DNA of 64,000 nucleotides from assembly GCA_009869945.1 (NCBI GenBank), contig WIXG01000145.1, positions 1-64,000 of the forward strand, read 5' to 3'. The notes under the pieces were generated by a model. The model did no database searches, was not told the DNA's origin, and worked only from the letters and a program-made list of their open reading frames with translations. Both the position numbers and the translations under genes were made by a program. The DNA comes from Mesaphorura yosii. Taxonomy: Eukaryota > Arthropoda > Collembola > Poduromorpha > Tullbergiidae. Below, one piece after another: positions 39,251 through 52,400 of this stretch (positions within the stretch are counted from its first letter, which is position 1; every line of letters begins with the position of its first letter).

Positions 39251-39448
39251 TTATCGCGTCCATCTCAGCAACCTCACACTAAGGTAATTCGTAAACAGTC
39301 TGACATATTTCGGAAGGTGTTTGAACTCAAAAGGCCGCCGGCCACTATAGTCAAGATTCATATGGCTTGTGCATCCTTGCAGAGGTTCAGTATCAATTTC
39401 AATGAGAAATCTGTATCTGGTAGAGATACTGCGTTCTAAAGCAAACAT
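39251..39448 (-). CDS. Short open frame just upstream of RALGAPB
   Basis: A 65-codon frame starts MFALERSISTRYRFLIEID and ends with a TAA 41 bp before the RALGAPB ATG, on the same strand. It occupies much of the 492-bp gap between UBR7 and RALGAPB. The composition looks protein-like (FEFKHLPKYVRLFTNYLS), but I recognise no family. It may be an upstream open reading frame in the RALGAPB leader, a separate micropeptide, or chance. Confidence 0.25.
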   Translation of the reverse strand: MFALERSISTRYRFLIEIDTEPLQGCTSHMNLDYSGRRPFEFKHLPKYVRLFTNYLSVRLLRWTR

Positions 39449-39486
39449 GATGCATAGTTAGCAACGATTCTTTCTAACGACAATCT

Positions 39487-39492
39487 TTTATT
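39487..39492 (-). terminator. Likely poly(A) signal of UBR7
   Basis: A minus-strand AATAAA lies about 210 bp beyond the UBR7 stop at 39702 and about 280 bp before the RALGAPB ATG. The two same-strand genes are therefore very closely packed. Assigned by position. Confidence 0.45.
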
Positions 39493-39701
39493 ACGTCGGA
39501 AGTCGATACAGAAGAAATGTAATAATTTGTTTCACTGAAATGCAAGAAATTGTGTGTACAATCAATCACCGTTCTCTACGTTAGAGTTTAGCAGCCTACC
39601 ACAAAAGTGACAAATGACAATAAAATTAAACGCTCTCTTCCTGAGATTGAGATATTTACAATAAATTACGAAATACTGCTAGGGCGGAGGAGCTTAGTAC
39701 T

Positions 39702-41590
39702 TCAACGGCAAGTTGGTGGAACGTAAACATCAGCAGCACGTTTGCGCCTCTTGTTTGTTAGCCCATCAAAGAATGTCTGAATATCTTCTTTGGTGACTTC
39801 ACGCCCAGATTCAGCAATAATGCGAAGACACTTCTCCAATTCCGTCTTCAGTTCGTTGACACCTTCAATAGCGAGTTATACAAAAATTGTTTTCAAAAAT
39901 GAAAAGGATGATAAACGAAGAGCTTCAAGCTTCAATTAATTCATTACCGTGGATGAATTCAATTTGCCCAACACGATCAAGTTTCGACATGAGTTTCTGA
40001 ATTGCTACATCAGTGGCCTCATCTTCACGGTCCTTCGCTTTCTCCTTCCCCAAAGCTTCATACGCAGCGAGCGTATCGTCGTAATTCATAAGAAATTCTA
40101 CTTTCAAAGCTTTGTATTTATCCTGGATAAATGAGCAGTTCATTTCATCTATTAGCAATTTTCAACGACTAACACCTACGATGACCCCGAAGCAATAATA
40201 CTTCTGGACTTACCAAACATTTTTGACATTTGCAAAGCTTTTCACGCCAGCCACTTTTCCACCACGTTCCACCTACTAGATCCTTCTTTTCCTTCAACAC
40301 ACCGTCCAAGAGGCAAGCCGAGATTTGACTTGCTTCGTCTTCAGCACTATCACTTGCTACGCTGATAACTGTCCCGGAGTCTTGGCTCGTTGCATCTTCT
40401 GCTTCCGCCGAGACAGAGACAGCGTTCTGCGATGGAATTATTACTGCTTCGGCGCTCGCACTTTCATCCATTGGTGATGAAGATCCAAGTCCTTCGTCTG
40501 CCTTATCTTCCCCAACAACATCAGCGGTATCTGTTCCTGGTGTATTCGTAGAGATTGCATGTTCTGGTTCATCATGATTCAAAAGGTGTCTGTAGTTGGT
40601 CAAGAAATCACATTTCTTTGTGCAACTTTCACAGATGAATTCAGAAAATTCATCGTTCTTGAAGTCAAAAGATGTATCAATGTGCTGCAATGCAAAAGAG
40701 AGCAACAAAACAAATATGACTGACTGGCGTGATAACTCATTAAATTCATGACAAAGTGTGGCGTGTATTGATTTATTGGCTTACCCGTCCATGGAACCAA
40801 TCCTCGCAAATAACACACTGAATCATTTCATCCTCCTCTGCGTCAGCGTCATCTTCATCTGCCTTCTCATCTTCCTCTGGATCAGGGTATGGACGATTGC
40901 ATGTGCAATAAAGTCCTTGGAAATTGTGATTGTAGGAATTGCTGATGTTGCATTCGTCTTTCATCTAGAGAAGTACGGAAGAAAAATGTAAAAGCAAGCT
41001 CATCTTTCATATTAAACGCAGTCAAATGAAATTTCGGTAACGTACGGGCTCCAATTTACAAGTTGTACTTGAGAATTTGTCAATCGTCCCACAATCACAC
41101 CGGAAGTTCCTAAATATAGCACGTTTAAAAATTAGCATTGAAGGTTACAACCACAACCAAGAGTTATTAAGTCTACCGTTTCGTATACAATTCAACCAAA
41201 TCATGTCCGTCGTGACAATGCAAGCTGCATGCCAAACAAATGCCAGCGGGCTTAAAATTTGGGTCCGATGGAGGTGTACAAGTCAAGCATGCATATAGAG
41301 CTTGGCGATTCACGTAGCCCTGAAATTACGCAAGAAGTGTTGAATTGTTTGACTGGAAATGATGAGAGAATTATGGAAGGTATGATATAAGAATTTACAT
41401 CTTTGTACGAGCAGTTTTTAGTATCAGAAGCACCCAAGACAGCGTTGGCTGTTTCTTCCAAGTGAGATTCAGCTTCCAAAACATCATTTAACGTGTACGT
41501 CTCTTCGGAATAAACCCTCTTCCCGTTAATATTACGTTCATCATCATGACCATTGCCACCACAAGAACTGTTGCCCTTGTCAGCGGACAT
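39702..41590 (-). CDS. UBR7: Putative E3 ubiquitin-protein ligase UBR7
   Basis: UBR7 has a UBR-box zinc fold and a PHD finger and has been reported to ubiquitinate histone H2B. Seven exons are visible: 41590-41399, 41319-41177, 41109-41046, 40964-40785, 40684-40214, 40122-39948 and 39862-39702, giving 461 residues against about 425 in vertebrates. The UBR box (about residues 65-130) has ALYACLTCTP, GICLACSLHCHDGHDLVEL and NFRCDCG. The PHD finger follows, with LYCTCNRPYPDPEED, MIQCVICEDWFHGR and FICESCTKKCDFL. A long acidic Ser/Ala-rich linker then separates it from the conserved C-terminus (TWWKSGWREKLCKCQKC, DVYVPPTCR). The extra length lies mainly in this linker. The first ATG (MSADKGNSSCGG) is used and there is no nearer upstream in-frame candidate. 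Confidence 0.96.
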
Positions 41591-43063
41591 GGCTCACCAG
41601 TGCAGTTATTAGTTGAGTTTAGAATACCTGAAGTTCCTAAGTATTGCGTGAAATAAAGGAATAATTGAATTAATGTGTATATCAATGACAAAGGTTTAGC
41701 TGAAAAATATTTACAAAATTTAGAAGGGATTTACCGTTCCAATTTTGACAAATGGTTAATATTCCTTAGAATTTTGATTTGAACGAGTGAATCGGGAGAT
41801 TCAACTGTTCAGTTTGTGCCACTGATGTCAACTGAATTAAGCTAATATTCCAAACAGGGAGATTGAGATTCAAATCCTTTCTGTTTTTGTAAGGCCAAGC
41901 GAAGGGTAGCTGTGCTGCGTTGTGTCTTCCAATTCTGCGCAAAGAGAAAGAAGACTCTCCCGCCTCACAATTCTGTGCAGAAATGCATACAAAACACAAC
42001 TAATAATTCTTATTCTTGGCGTACACGAGTTTGTTGACATTCGCTGAGCAAGAGCGAAGAGGCTAAACACAATCGAAGTCGAAAGATAAATTCAAGCTAA
42101 AGGTCTAACACTTGAAAGAATTTGGGGCTTTTGATATATTAATTGGATTTATTCTAAGCTTATTGCTAGACTGCGACTGCCATCACTGGATTATTTACGA
42201 TGCTTCAGTTTCAGTTTCAAAATGGCATAACTTTATTTGCCGCGACCGTCCAACTGATATAGTTTCTTCATTCGTAAACGATTTCGATTGCCAACTTACC
42301 ACTTTCCAAATGTAATATTCGAAATTGTGCTAGAGTCATGTCAGCATCAGCCCTGTTTTACATCTGTGATGATGAACCATTTTACTGCCACGTGCAAATT
42401 GACGCGAAAAGTTTCAGATTACTGAAAGATGGTAATTTTCAACAGCGCAGCATCTGCTCTGAAACTGAACAAATTCATTTACTCCTACTACAATCCTGTC
42501 GATGCGAGGAAAGAAGAGTTAACGGATGTCTCTGACAAATGATGATTAGCTAGCCTGTACTTAGCTTAAGCTTGGGCTTAAACAAGGGTTAACGCTAAAG
42601 CACATCACTAATTTTTGGTGGAAAACGCTGAGACAAAGATTCAACTCACGTAACAGAATTACTGAAACTTTCATTTGCTTGTAGTTGTACGCCCCTTTGG
42701 CCTTCCCTATTCTCATTATGGGATGACGTCATGTGCTCTCGTTCGTGATATCTCAATTTGTATTTGTGAATTTTGTAAAAACATTTAATTGTAAAAAAAA
42801 TCACAAATTGCACATTTGTCCTTCAATTCTAGATTCTCCCTTTTGTACAGTTTTTATTCGTAGATTGCCTGAGTTAATCTTTGTACTGGTAGTGATATCG
42901 CATCGCAATCGAAGGATTGTGAAGCATGATCCTTCTCTACGAGGAATACGACGACTGTCAGACGACGCAATGACCTGCTCATGATAATTACTCAACTAAG
43001 GGAAGTGCCTTCTTGAGACGTTAGAATCTCAGTTCCTGCCCTAGCCAAGCCAGGCTCCTGAAA
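41591..43063. promoter_or_regulatory. Shared upstream region of UBR7 and KIF16B
   Basis: The 1.47-kb interval separates the start codons of two divergently transcribed genes, so it must hold both promoters and 5' untranslated regions. I see no recognised gene in it. No TATA box or specific factor site could be assigned with confidence. A compact bidirectional promoter is possible but not demonstrated. Confidence 0.5.
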
Positions 43064-46000
43064 ATGGCATCCGTCAAAGTTGCAGTAAGGGTTCGCCCCC
43101 TTAATCAAAGGTCAGTACCATTGCTCTATCGAACAGACATCTCACATGCGTATCTATTAACGTTTTGATTGTATGTCTTCAGGGAGATCACCATGAACAG
43201 CTTACCGATAATTGAGATGGATGGCAAGAAAACTCGAATCTGTAATAAGGTGAGATAAGCTTCGTGAAGATTGTAAAAGACGCACAAAATTACAAGGAAT
43301 TCTAATTCTTCCGCAGGGAGCTGGTGCTAAACAGGAAGGAGAAGCTGCAAGGGAGAAATACAAGGACTTCACGTTTGATTATTCATATTGGTCATACGAT
43401 GAGCACGATTCCCATTTCGCAACTCAAGAGCAAGTGTTTGAAGACCTTGGAACGGATGTGGTGGAAAATGTATTCACCGGATACAATTATTGCGTCTTCG
43501 CGTATGGGCAAACAGGTTCCGGCAAAACGCACACTATGATGGGTTCGCAGACATCGCCGGTAAAGTACCAAATAACTACTGGAACTACCTAATAAATGTC
43601 ACGCTGAATATTTTCGAATGCGTATTTTATTCAACAGGAAGGGCCTGGCCTGATTCCTCGAATTTGTCAGGTGTGTTTCCTAATCAGTAAAAGTCTACAC
43701 CGCAAATCATAAATACTATAAAAACGAACATTTGTGATTGATTTCAACATCCATCTTTTCCAGAGTATGTTCAAACGGATGAATGAGGGAAAGCAAACGG
43801 GAACAACGTACAGGGTCGAAGTCAGCTACTTAGAGATTTACAATGAGAGAGTCAAAGATCTTTTGAAAAAGAGTTCAACTAACTTATACTCCTTAAAAGT
43901 TCGTGAACATCCGAAGACAGGCCCATACGTTGAAGATTTGTCGAAGCATCTTGGTAATTACATTAATATCTTTCTCTTGAAACTATACAGAAGTTGTTTC
44001 CTTAATTCGTCTACATTTTGAAATTTAGTGATGGATTACTCGGATATTCTAAGCGTCATGAATCGTGGAAATCTTACTCGAACTACTGCTAGTACCAATA
44101 TGAACGACGGTAATTGCCTTCTCGTTGAACTCTTGATAAATTAAAACTTATTGACGTTGATTTCTCCTTGTAGTAAGTAGCAGAAGTCATGCGATTTTCA
44201 CAATGACTTTTAGTCAAGCCGGGTTTGTTGAAGGCATGCCGTCGGAAACGGTGTCAAAAGTTCATTTAGTTGATCTTGCTGGAAGGTTAGTAAAACATGA
44301 ATTGTACTCTAAACCGTTTGATGGCGTTTTCAATTGCTGATTTTAACATCATAGCGAGAGAGCTGACGCCTCTGGTGCTACCGGTCAAAGATTAAAAGAA
44401 GGAGCACATATCAACAAGTCATTAGTTACTTTAGGATCTGTCATCTCTGCCTTAGCAGAAATATCAGAATCCAGCCGAAACTCGCATTCACACAAGCCTG
44501 CATTTATTCCTTACCGAGATTCGACGCTAACATGGCTGTTAAAGGACTCATTAGGTAAAATAAGCTCAAAATCTGTCGACTCTAATCGAACAAAGAAACC
44601 AGTAACAGTAATCTCGATATATTGTTTGAAAAGGTGGGAATGCAAAAACGATCATGATAGCGACCATATCGCCGGCAGATTGCAACTATGGAGAAACTTT
44701 GTCAACCTTAAGATACGCGAACAGGGCAAAGAATATCATCAATAAGCCTACTATCAACGAAGATACGAATGTTAAATTGATCAAGGAACTTCGAGCTGAA
44801 ATCAACAAGTTGAAACTCTTGTTGACCAGCAATGTGGATGTAAGTTTAGCCCATGAAAGCCATGAAATTTCTTCATAGAGGTGCAGGTTTTTAATATGCG
44901 AACTGAGACTGCTCCAAGTTGATAAAAATGGTAAAATTCGTACGGTCCACTCCGGTCATGTTACTCTTTGGTGCTTGCGTCCTTTGTCCATTCTCAGTTG
45001 AGGGATGGGCCACATAAGTCATAGAATCTCTGTTAATGAAGTGAAACTAATGAGACTTTCCAATTCAACAGAACTTGCAAATGACACCGGAAATGTTAGC
45101 AGAACTGCATCAAAAAGAAGCGAGAGAGAAGAGCCTCACAGATCAATGGACGGAAAAGTGGAAGGAGACTCAGAAGATCTTAATGGAACAAAAGGATCTA
45201 GCTCTTAGAAAAACAGGCGCAGGGGTCATACTGGATTCTCAAAAGCCACATTTAATCCGAATTGACGACGACTTAACGTCGACAGGAATAACTCTTTACC
45301 ACTTGAGGGTAAGAATGTTGGGAAATTGATTTATTTGCCAAGGGTGTTTTTCAATCACCACTGAGCCACTGTTCCAATTCCAGGAAGGAGAAACTAAAAT
45401 AGGATCCGAAGAAGGTTCAGACATTGTACTGCCAGGCCTAGAAACGCACCATTGTAGCATCACGTTGTCATCTGGAGGCAGTACTCTAATTCCGTACGGA
45501 ACCGCGATGTGCAGAGTAAATTCCCAGACGGTTAATTCCCCAACTAAACTATCTCAAGGATGCGCAATTAGGCTTGGAGAAACAACCATGTTCCGATACA
45601 ATGATCCAGTGGAAGCTGCAAAACTTAGGAGAGAAGGCAACTTAAGCAGAAATTCATTTTTGAGCAGATCTGCCACAGATTTGGCTTGGTCCACAGAATT
45701 TAATTCATCAGTTGCCGAGTACGTCATCTTATTTTTATTTATAAAAAGTAAATGTACATTCATTTATTAATTTCCTAATCATTGTCTTTTGAAAATCTAC
45801 CTAGGGAAGAGACTAATCTTTTGGAGGAAAAAAGAAAGCAACTGGAGCTCGAAGAAGCACGCTTGCAAAAAGAAAGTCAAGAGCTTCTGCAAGAGAAAGC
45901 ACAGCTGGAACTGCAACGGAGCAACTATAAGGTAGAATTCAAAAAGCTAAATTCAGGTTTCATGGGATATGTGAGATTAGTGGGATACTTAATTACATGA

Positions 46001-48937
46001 TACGTGTTTCTTGTATAGTTGAGGCAGCAAGAAACGGAAGAAGCCTGGAAGGCCGAACAGTTAAATCGGACGTCCGAACTGGCTAAAGCACAAGCAATGC
46101 TAGAGCAGGTGAGCCTTTACTCCAACGCTTATAAGCAGTGATCAAGCGTCCACAGATCTGAGTACTACATTAATGATTCAAAAAACATTTCAATTTTAAT
46201 TTAGAATCGGCAAAAGTTTGAGCTCGAATACGCAGCACACAAAAGGAGATTGGCTGAAGACTACAAGCGCCTTGATCAGGACGAACAAGAAACACTAGCC
46301 ACTTTGCATTTAAAAGAAGCAGACTTAAAGAAGCGACGTGAATATTTTGATTGGGAAATCGAGCAAGAAATGGAGCAGGTATGTGATCTAGTGTTGTAAT
46401 GTAGTGTAGTAGGGAAATTCTGAAAGATAGAATGATTATACATAAAATATGAATACAATGATTGTGTACAGATGGAAGCGGAAAGCATGAAAATAGAAAT
46501 ATTGAAATCAGACCTTGAACGCAAGTCTCAAACCGTGGATTTGCAGATGTCAAAGTTTTCACAGCAGCTGCAAGAGAAGCTGGAGAAGCCGGATGAAGAT
46601 TTTAAGAAGATCTTAACAATGGGAGACTCGGATTTCAAGAAGTATCTTGACGATCAAGTTCGTTTAGTTGATGATTGGAAGGCATCTGCCATAACTCTCC
46701 TGAACAAAGACAAAGAAGCACTTGCAGCTAAACTGAAGGTAGCGTTTGTGTTAAAAAATTGCATCTGACTGGCGAGTGGTGCGAAAGATAATAACTTTAC
46801 GACTGCATTCATAGGAAGCGACTGGGCAGTTGTTGAATTGTGAAGATCCACTCAAGCGGGAGCAATTTCAAGAGGAATCTAGAAAACTCGAGGATAGCTT
46901 GTCTGGAATTGCAAGAGAGGTTTCCAAAGTAGAGGACTCATTTCAAAGCAAGAAGGAGTCCTTAAATATACTTCCGCAATACAGAGAAATTATTTCGACA
47001 CAGGTATTCCTACATGAATCATGAATCAGTTTATGAGCAACGGGTTTTATTGCTACTTATTTTTAATCTTATGTAGACTCAAGAATGTGACGAGATCAAC
47101 AAAGAAATTGAAGCAAGCATAAAAAGTTTACACGCTCATGAAGAAAAGATTACAAAAATAGAAAGCAACTTATCCTTAATTGCTGACCAAGAAAAGCTTA
47201 TTGTCGGGCAGCTTGCTCATATTGGAAATAGCAAACAGAAGCTTTTGACAATCATAGAAAATGCTACTGAAGGTTTGGATCTTAAAGACATCAAGCCTGG
47301 TTCCACTTTCGAATCTCCAATTGCTCAAGGGCTCAACGATATGGAGAACCATTTGTACAAATCTCGTGAATCTTCACCGAATCAGGCTGGTCGACGATCT
47401 GATTTTAACCCCTTAAGATTAAACGATCTGAGCCCTATCAAGAGGGCATCTGAAACTGTTGAGATTGAGAGAATAGAAACTCCAAATTCCTCGGTGGTTC
47501 AGAGCACAAATGGAACCGTCGATAATATCACAAATCTCAATTTACTAATTGAACAAATTACGGCTCAAAAAGCAGTTGTTTTGGATTGTCTTGAAAATGA
47601 TTGCGACAAAGAAGAACTGAGCGCTCATTTGAAGGTAAAGCGGATTTCCGCCTGCGATTTCCTTAAATTTTGCTTCAGGCTTTTGATTTATGTTTTGATA
47701 TTCTATGTCGATAGATTTTACAAGAACTCAGGAAGCGTTACCTTGAATTAGATAACTGTATGGATGCACACTTAAGACAAAAATGGCTTAGCTTTGACGA
47801 TGATGATTCAACTTTCGATTTTGATAAAACTGGTGATGGCGTTTCGTTCGGAGAAAGCGACTTGGATGATTCCGAGATTCAAAGCGTTACTACTGAACAT
47901 GAGCAAGATGAACAGTAAGCTATCGGTTCTGACCTCGACTGAGATTTATGTTTAAATTCTCATCTTGTGTTAGGTTTCAAATGTTGGTGGAGGAAGGCGT
48001 GGAGCGTCGCCTCCGCGAAATGTTGCAGCAGCTCAAGTCTGGGGAAACCCCAACTCTACTCAGCCAGTATGGAATCAACAATCGTCTGCTGTTAGTTGTT
48101 GCTAAATAGTTATTTAACGTGAATTTCAGTAAATAATTAGAATGAGTTGAATCTGAAATTTATTTATAGTCGAAGAAGCCTTCCATGTGATTTAAACAAC
48201 GACGCAGGTGGAACTGATACGGATGGATCCACTGAGTCATTACACAATTACATTCCTCGTTCGCGTTCAATGACTTCGGGCAGTTGGTCAGCGGAAACCT
48301 CTTTGAGTATGTAGTATTGAATTCATTTCTATTACCAGTCCTCTGTATGGGTTGCTTTATTATTTTTCAGAAAATGGAATTCTTCCTGGAATTCTAGATA
48401 TTAAAATTACGTCATTCTGCGAAAGAGGGTCTGGTGCTAAGACTCATATTAAATTCGAAGTGGTGATAACTACTGCACAGGAAAGATGGGTGATTTTACG
48501 GCGATATAAACAGTTTCGAGAATTATACAAGACAATGTCAAAGAAATATGGCACAAAGGTGAGGCTTCTCTTATAGTTTACACAAAATAATGGCTTTGAT
48601 GGCTGAAATATAAAGTTTTAATGAATTGAAATGACTGATTAGGTGTCGAAGTTACCATTTCCGTCCAGATACATTTTCGGCAGATTGGAAGCAATTGCCA
48701 GAGAACGTAAAGAGTCATTGGAGGTAAGTAGAATTTGAAAATTGATTAGAGCCCATGACTTATTGGAAACTTTTATTTTTGCAGCAATATCTTCAGAATC
48801 TCGTGAAAGTCTGTTTTACAATACCAACAAGTCCGCTTTATAAGACAAACGCCATTAAAATTAAGGAATCTCTGTTAGCATTCTCCAACTTTTTTGAAAA
48901 GGGAATTTTTGATTCAACAAAGTATGAAACCTCATAA
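43064..48937 (+). CDS. KIF16B: Kinesin-like protein KIF16B (Klp98A), endosomal motor with PX domain
   Basis: A plus-end-directed kinesin-3 motor that moves early endosomes by binding phosphoinositides through a C-terminal PX domain. I trace 23 exons with starts at 43064, 43183, 43317, 43638, 43764, 44029, 44174, 44355, 44634, 45072, 45384, 45805, 46019, 46205, 46472, 46815, 47077, 47715, 47974, 48170, 48371, 48643 and 48785, about 1,340 residues against about 1,317 in human. The start [16 protein letters not shown] is the family start. The motor (about 1-350) has the P-loop [11 protein letters not shown], switch I SSRSHAIF and switch [16 protein letters not shown], then the neck [11 protein letters not shown]. 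An FHA domain (about 450-560) follows, then a Glu/Lys/Gln-rich coiled-coil stalk. The PX domain near the end includes [20 protein letters not shown]. One motor exon (43638-43670) is only 33 bp. The gene is complete and I see no lesions. Confidence 0.97.
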
Positions 48938-49250
48938 ACAACAGTATTCTAGTTCCGACGTTCCGAGGAGGCCTTTAACTCGAACCATTTGAACGACTGA
49001 GCCAAAAATCTCTTTCCTCTTGTCCATGAAGGTTTCTCAGTTTATAAATCACTTTTGATATCCTGATGGTAGGGACAGCAATTGCTTGTCGTAGTTATTA
49101 TTGTGATGGACCAATGGTACTTTTCAAATGATCGAGCGACTGTTATTGCAGTTTAAGTTTTAAGTTACTCGATGTGTCTTCTTTGTTTAATCTCTGCACA
49201 CTTGGGAAGAATAGGCACGATGTTCGATGTTATCAATATAAACCTTTCAT

Positions 49251-49256
49251 AATAAA
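49251..49256 (+). terminator. Likely poly(A) signal of KIF16B
   Basis: AATAAA on the plus strand about 315 bp downstream of the KIF16B stop codon. Cleavage 10-30 bases further on would put the transcript end inside the 3' end of the opposing WDR11 gene. Confidence 0.6.
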
Positions 49257-49267
49257 ATATGATAGAA

Positions 49268-49273
49268 TTTATT
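49268..49273 (-). terminator. Likely poly(A) signal of WDR11
   Basis: AATAAA on the minus strand about 180 bp beyond the WDR11 stop at 49450, and only 11 bp from the KIF16B hexamer on the other strand. I saw no better candidate closer to the stop. Confidence 0.55.
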
Positions 49274-49449
49274 AGGATATATATCAATGGTTAACAATAA
49301 TATTTGTAAGTCCATTGTTAGTGCGATAGTCAATCGTTGAATTCGCAGTCTCATCTCACATATTCAGTTAGACTGTTAAACACAAGAAACGCATTGGAAA
49401 ACTTCAAGCAATTAAACTTTCAAAACTCAGCGCTAAGACTTTAAGCCGT

Positions 49450-52400
49450 TTATGAACTAAGTATTTCCAGTTCGCTCTTTAAGTCTTTTGCATCGTCACC
49501 GATTGTGTCGCAAAAACTGAGAGCTTCTTTCATTAACCCGCATTCAAAAATAAAGCGAGCAAAATCTAACCGGATGGCTAATCGCACATGGCCTGTCAAG
49601 TTTGGCAATTCAATGCCATGCTTATCACAATATGTCAGCAGCAAGTAACTTAAATGTCGCTTCCGACCACCGAATAACACCTCGATGGTTCTGTCGTATT
49701 TGCCAATCGATGCGTAGATGCAAGCTGATCGTATGACATGACGATGAGTGTTCAAGTACTGCCCGTACTTCGCCAGTGTTTCATGGGCTTGCTTGTCATT
49801 TAAGGACGTTTTACTTAACAAGACGGCTCGAGACCAGTCATTCGACGACTCCAGGTATTTGACTGCTTCAGAGTGCTTGCAAAGAAGACAAAGTAGTTCA
49901 AGCCCCTCGTCAATCTCTCCACAAGCGATCAAATTGGTGGCGATGATTTTTAGAACAGCTTTAGTTGCCTGCAGAAAATGGAGAAAAAAATTGACCCCGC
50001 TGATTGCAAAGAGCACTTCAAATAGAGTACTACCTCGGGTAAATGTGTTGAACCAACACACAGTCCAGCCTTCATGCCATTTGCAATGTATTTCACTGAG
50101 CCTGAGGGTTCCGTGTCAAGCAAAATTTCAGCAGCCTTCTCGGCCTCCCCTGTTTGACAGACAAACTTGTACCTTGATTTTGTGATCGCAGTCACTAGAA
50201 TGAAAATGAGTGCTGTTATCTTACCTGCCCAAAGTAGAACTTTAGCCACGTCCTCTCGCTTGTCTATGTCGCTAAACCAGACGCTTTGTGCAAGCTTCAC
50301 AACAGTATCCTTATATGATTTATTGTCGCTGAATAAATTGAATCCAAATTCTCTCGAAGTCCACCCACGATGCATCTTTAACGAAGCGAGGAATATGGAC
50401 CATAATCTTGATTCATCGTGTGCGCCAATTTCTTCCAGAAAGTTGAAGACTGCCTCGTTGTTGGCGGAGGTTTTGATCAAATGCAACAGTCTTTCACACT
50501 TCTGCTCCGAAGGTAAAAAGCTCGAATTGAGGGACAGCGAAGATAAGGTTGATACCGGTTTTTGAGTATCATCAAGAGGTAGAAATTTAATTCCTCCGGA
50601 ATTTCTTGGAATTGTGGCCAAGTATCCGTTCATCCAGCAAACGTCAGCAGCTTTGAAGTGACGGCCGTTGTACAATGACCTTATCTTTTTAACCTGCGAA
50701 ATTAGTTCAAGTTAATATCATGCTTATATGCTCAATATCTTACTCATAACTGTGATCTTGTCACATACTTCCATTAAATCCCAAAGTTCCACTTGTTCAT
50801 TGAATTGTGCAATGAACAAGCCTTCAGACGCATCATCCGCTTCAATCTTGAGCAAAGGCCCACGACCAATGGACACGCCCGAGGAAGCAGTTTTCTTCTC
50901 CGTGTCGTAAATTACAAGGGTGCCCGAAGAATCACCTCGAAAAACTAGTTTTCCTTTTGATATCAGTGAGACCGGCACGCCACCTGTGATTTGTACATGT
51001 TGATCAGAAAAATATTTCAAACTCCACCACAAGTTTGAAAAGAAAAGTACCCGTGTTTCCTGCTGTGTCCAACTTTACACAGGTCGCACTTGAGAAACGA
51101 TTTCCTTCAACCTTGAAAGTGAAAAGGAATGTTCCAAGGTCGGTCATGAAGAAGGTCTCATCTCTACCATCTCTACATGAAAGGAACACGAACATATTAG
51201 ATTAATCTGTAAACTGTCGTGTGTTACACCATCAGCTTACTTGGAAGAATCAGAAGACCTTTTCCATGTCGCACAAGTAATACTGGGAAGTTTGCTCGGA
51301 AGAGTTTTAATCAGTTGTTTCCTCTGGACGTCCCAAAGTTCACAGGGCGCCATTCCGTTCTGTAAAAACCAAGAATAAAGATGGCGATTTAAGTGTGCAT
51401 TTCTCATTCTGTTGCTAAATAAGGCATACCTTATAAGCCAAGATGAAGTATTGCCGTAGAGGCGAAACTCTATAAAATAGAAGTTACAGTTTTTAAATTA
51501 ATATGAATATAAAATTGAGTTTTACTTTTTTACAAAATAACCTAATAAATCCGATGTGAAACGAATCGTCTTGCTTCAACGATTTCATGGTTCCTGTCCA
51601 CAAATGCGTGATACTCATTTCGCACTTGGGGTTCGCTGAGAAGCTCAGGTTCGCAAATGATATGATCTCGTCTTCCGATATGAACTCTATCCCACAAACA
51701 GGTGAATTGGAATGTACAGAATACCGCTTGACTAACTGACAGGATGCGCCAACAATTTTGAACACTAGTATGAAGCCTTGGGAGGTGCCCGTAACAATGA
51801 GTTGTTGATTGGGCCGAGAACGAACACAAGTTAATGATCCAATCAATGGCGAGGCCTTCTTCAGTTTGATTTGAATGCCATTTTCTGCCTCAGGTTCCAA
51901 AATATTTTGCAACAATTCGCCCAATGTTTGGTTACCAGGTTCTGATTGTTTTGTGAGTTCAGACGCTGGCTCTCCTTTTCCTAATTTGGCACCATCTGGT
52001 ACGAAGCCGTCCAATGACACGGACGGTGTCAACGGTGTAATCAAGTGTCTTTTGATTTGAGCTTGAGTTTCTGGTACATTATTGCTTTCGGTTGGAGCCG
52101 TTACATTATATTGAATGTATCTCCCATCAATTAGATGCAGGATGGTGCTCTTCTCGAATTTGGGATCCAACATAATTCCAAGAATTTCTGACTTCTTGGA
52201 CGAAAATCTTGGCTGGTCAGAACAGCAAACCGTTTCCAGAGATAGCGACAGATTGTGAAGTCCAGATATGTTGTACTTTCTTAAGTAGATAATGCCGCTG
52301 TCATGAAGCGTGATGAGCGCTGGGCGTTGCTTTGTTGGAATGACTTGAACTAACGGCGACGTATTCCTGTCGATATTGAATGTATGCAGAATAACTTTGA

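Noticed and set aside
39209-39300. Splicing of the 39251-39448 frame into the region before RALGAPB
   Set aside because: The only donor/acceptor pair would leave an intron of about 35 bp, too short for normal splicing, and it would not enter the RALGAPB frame.
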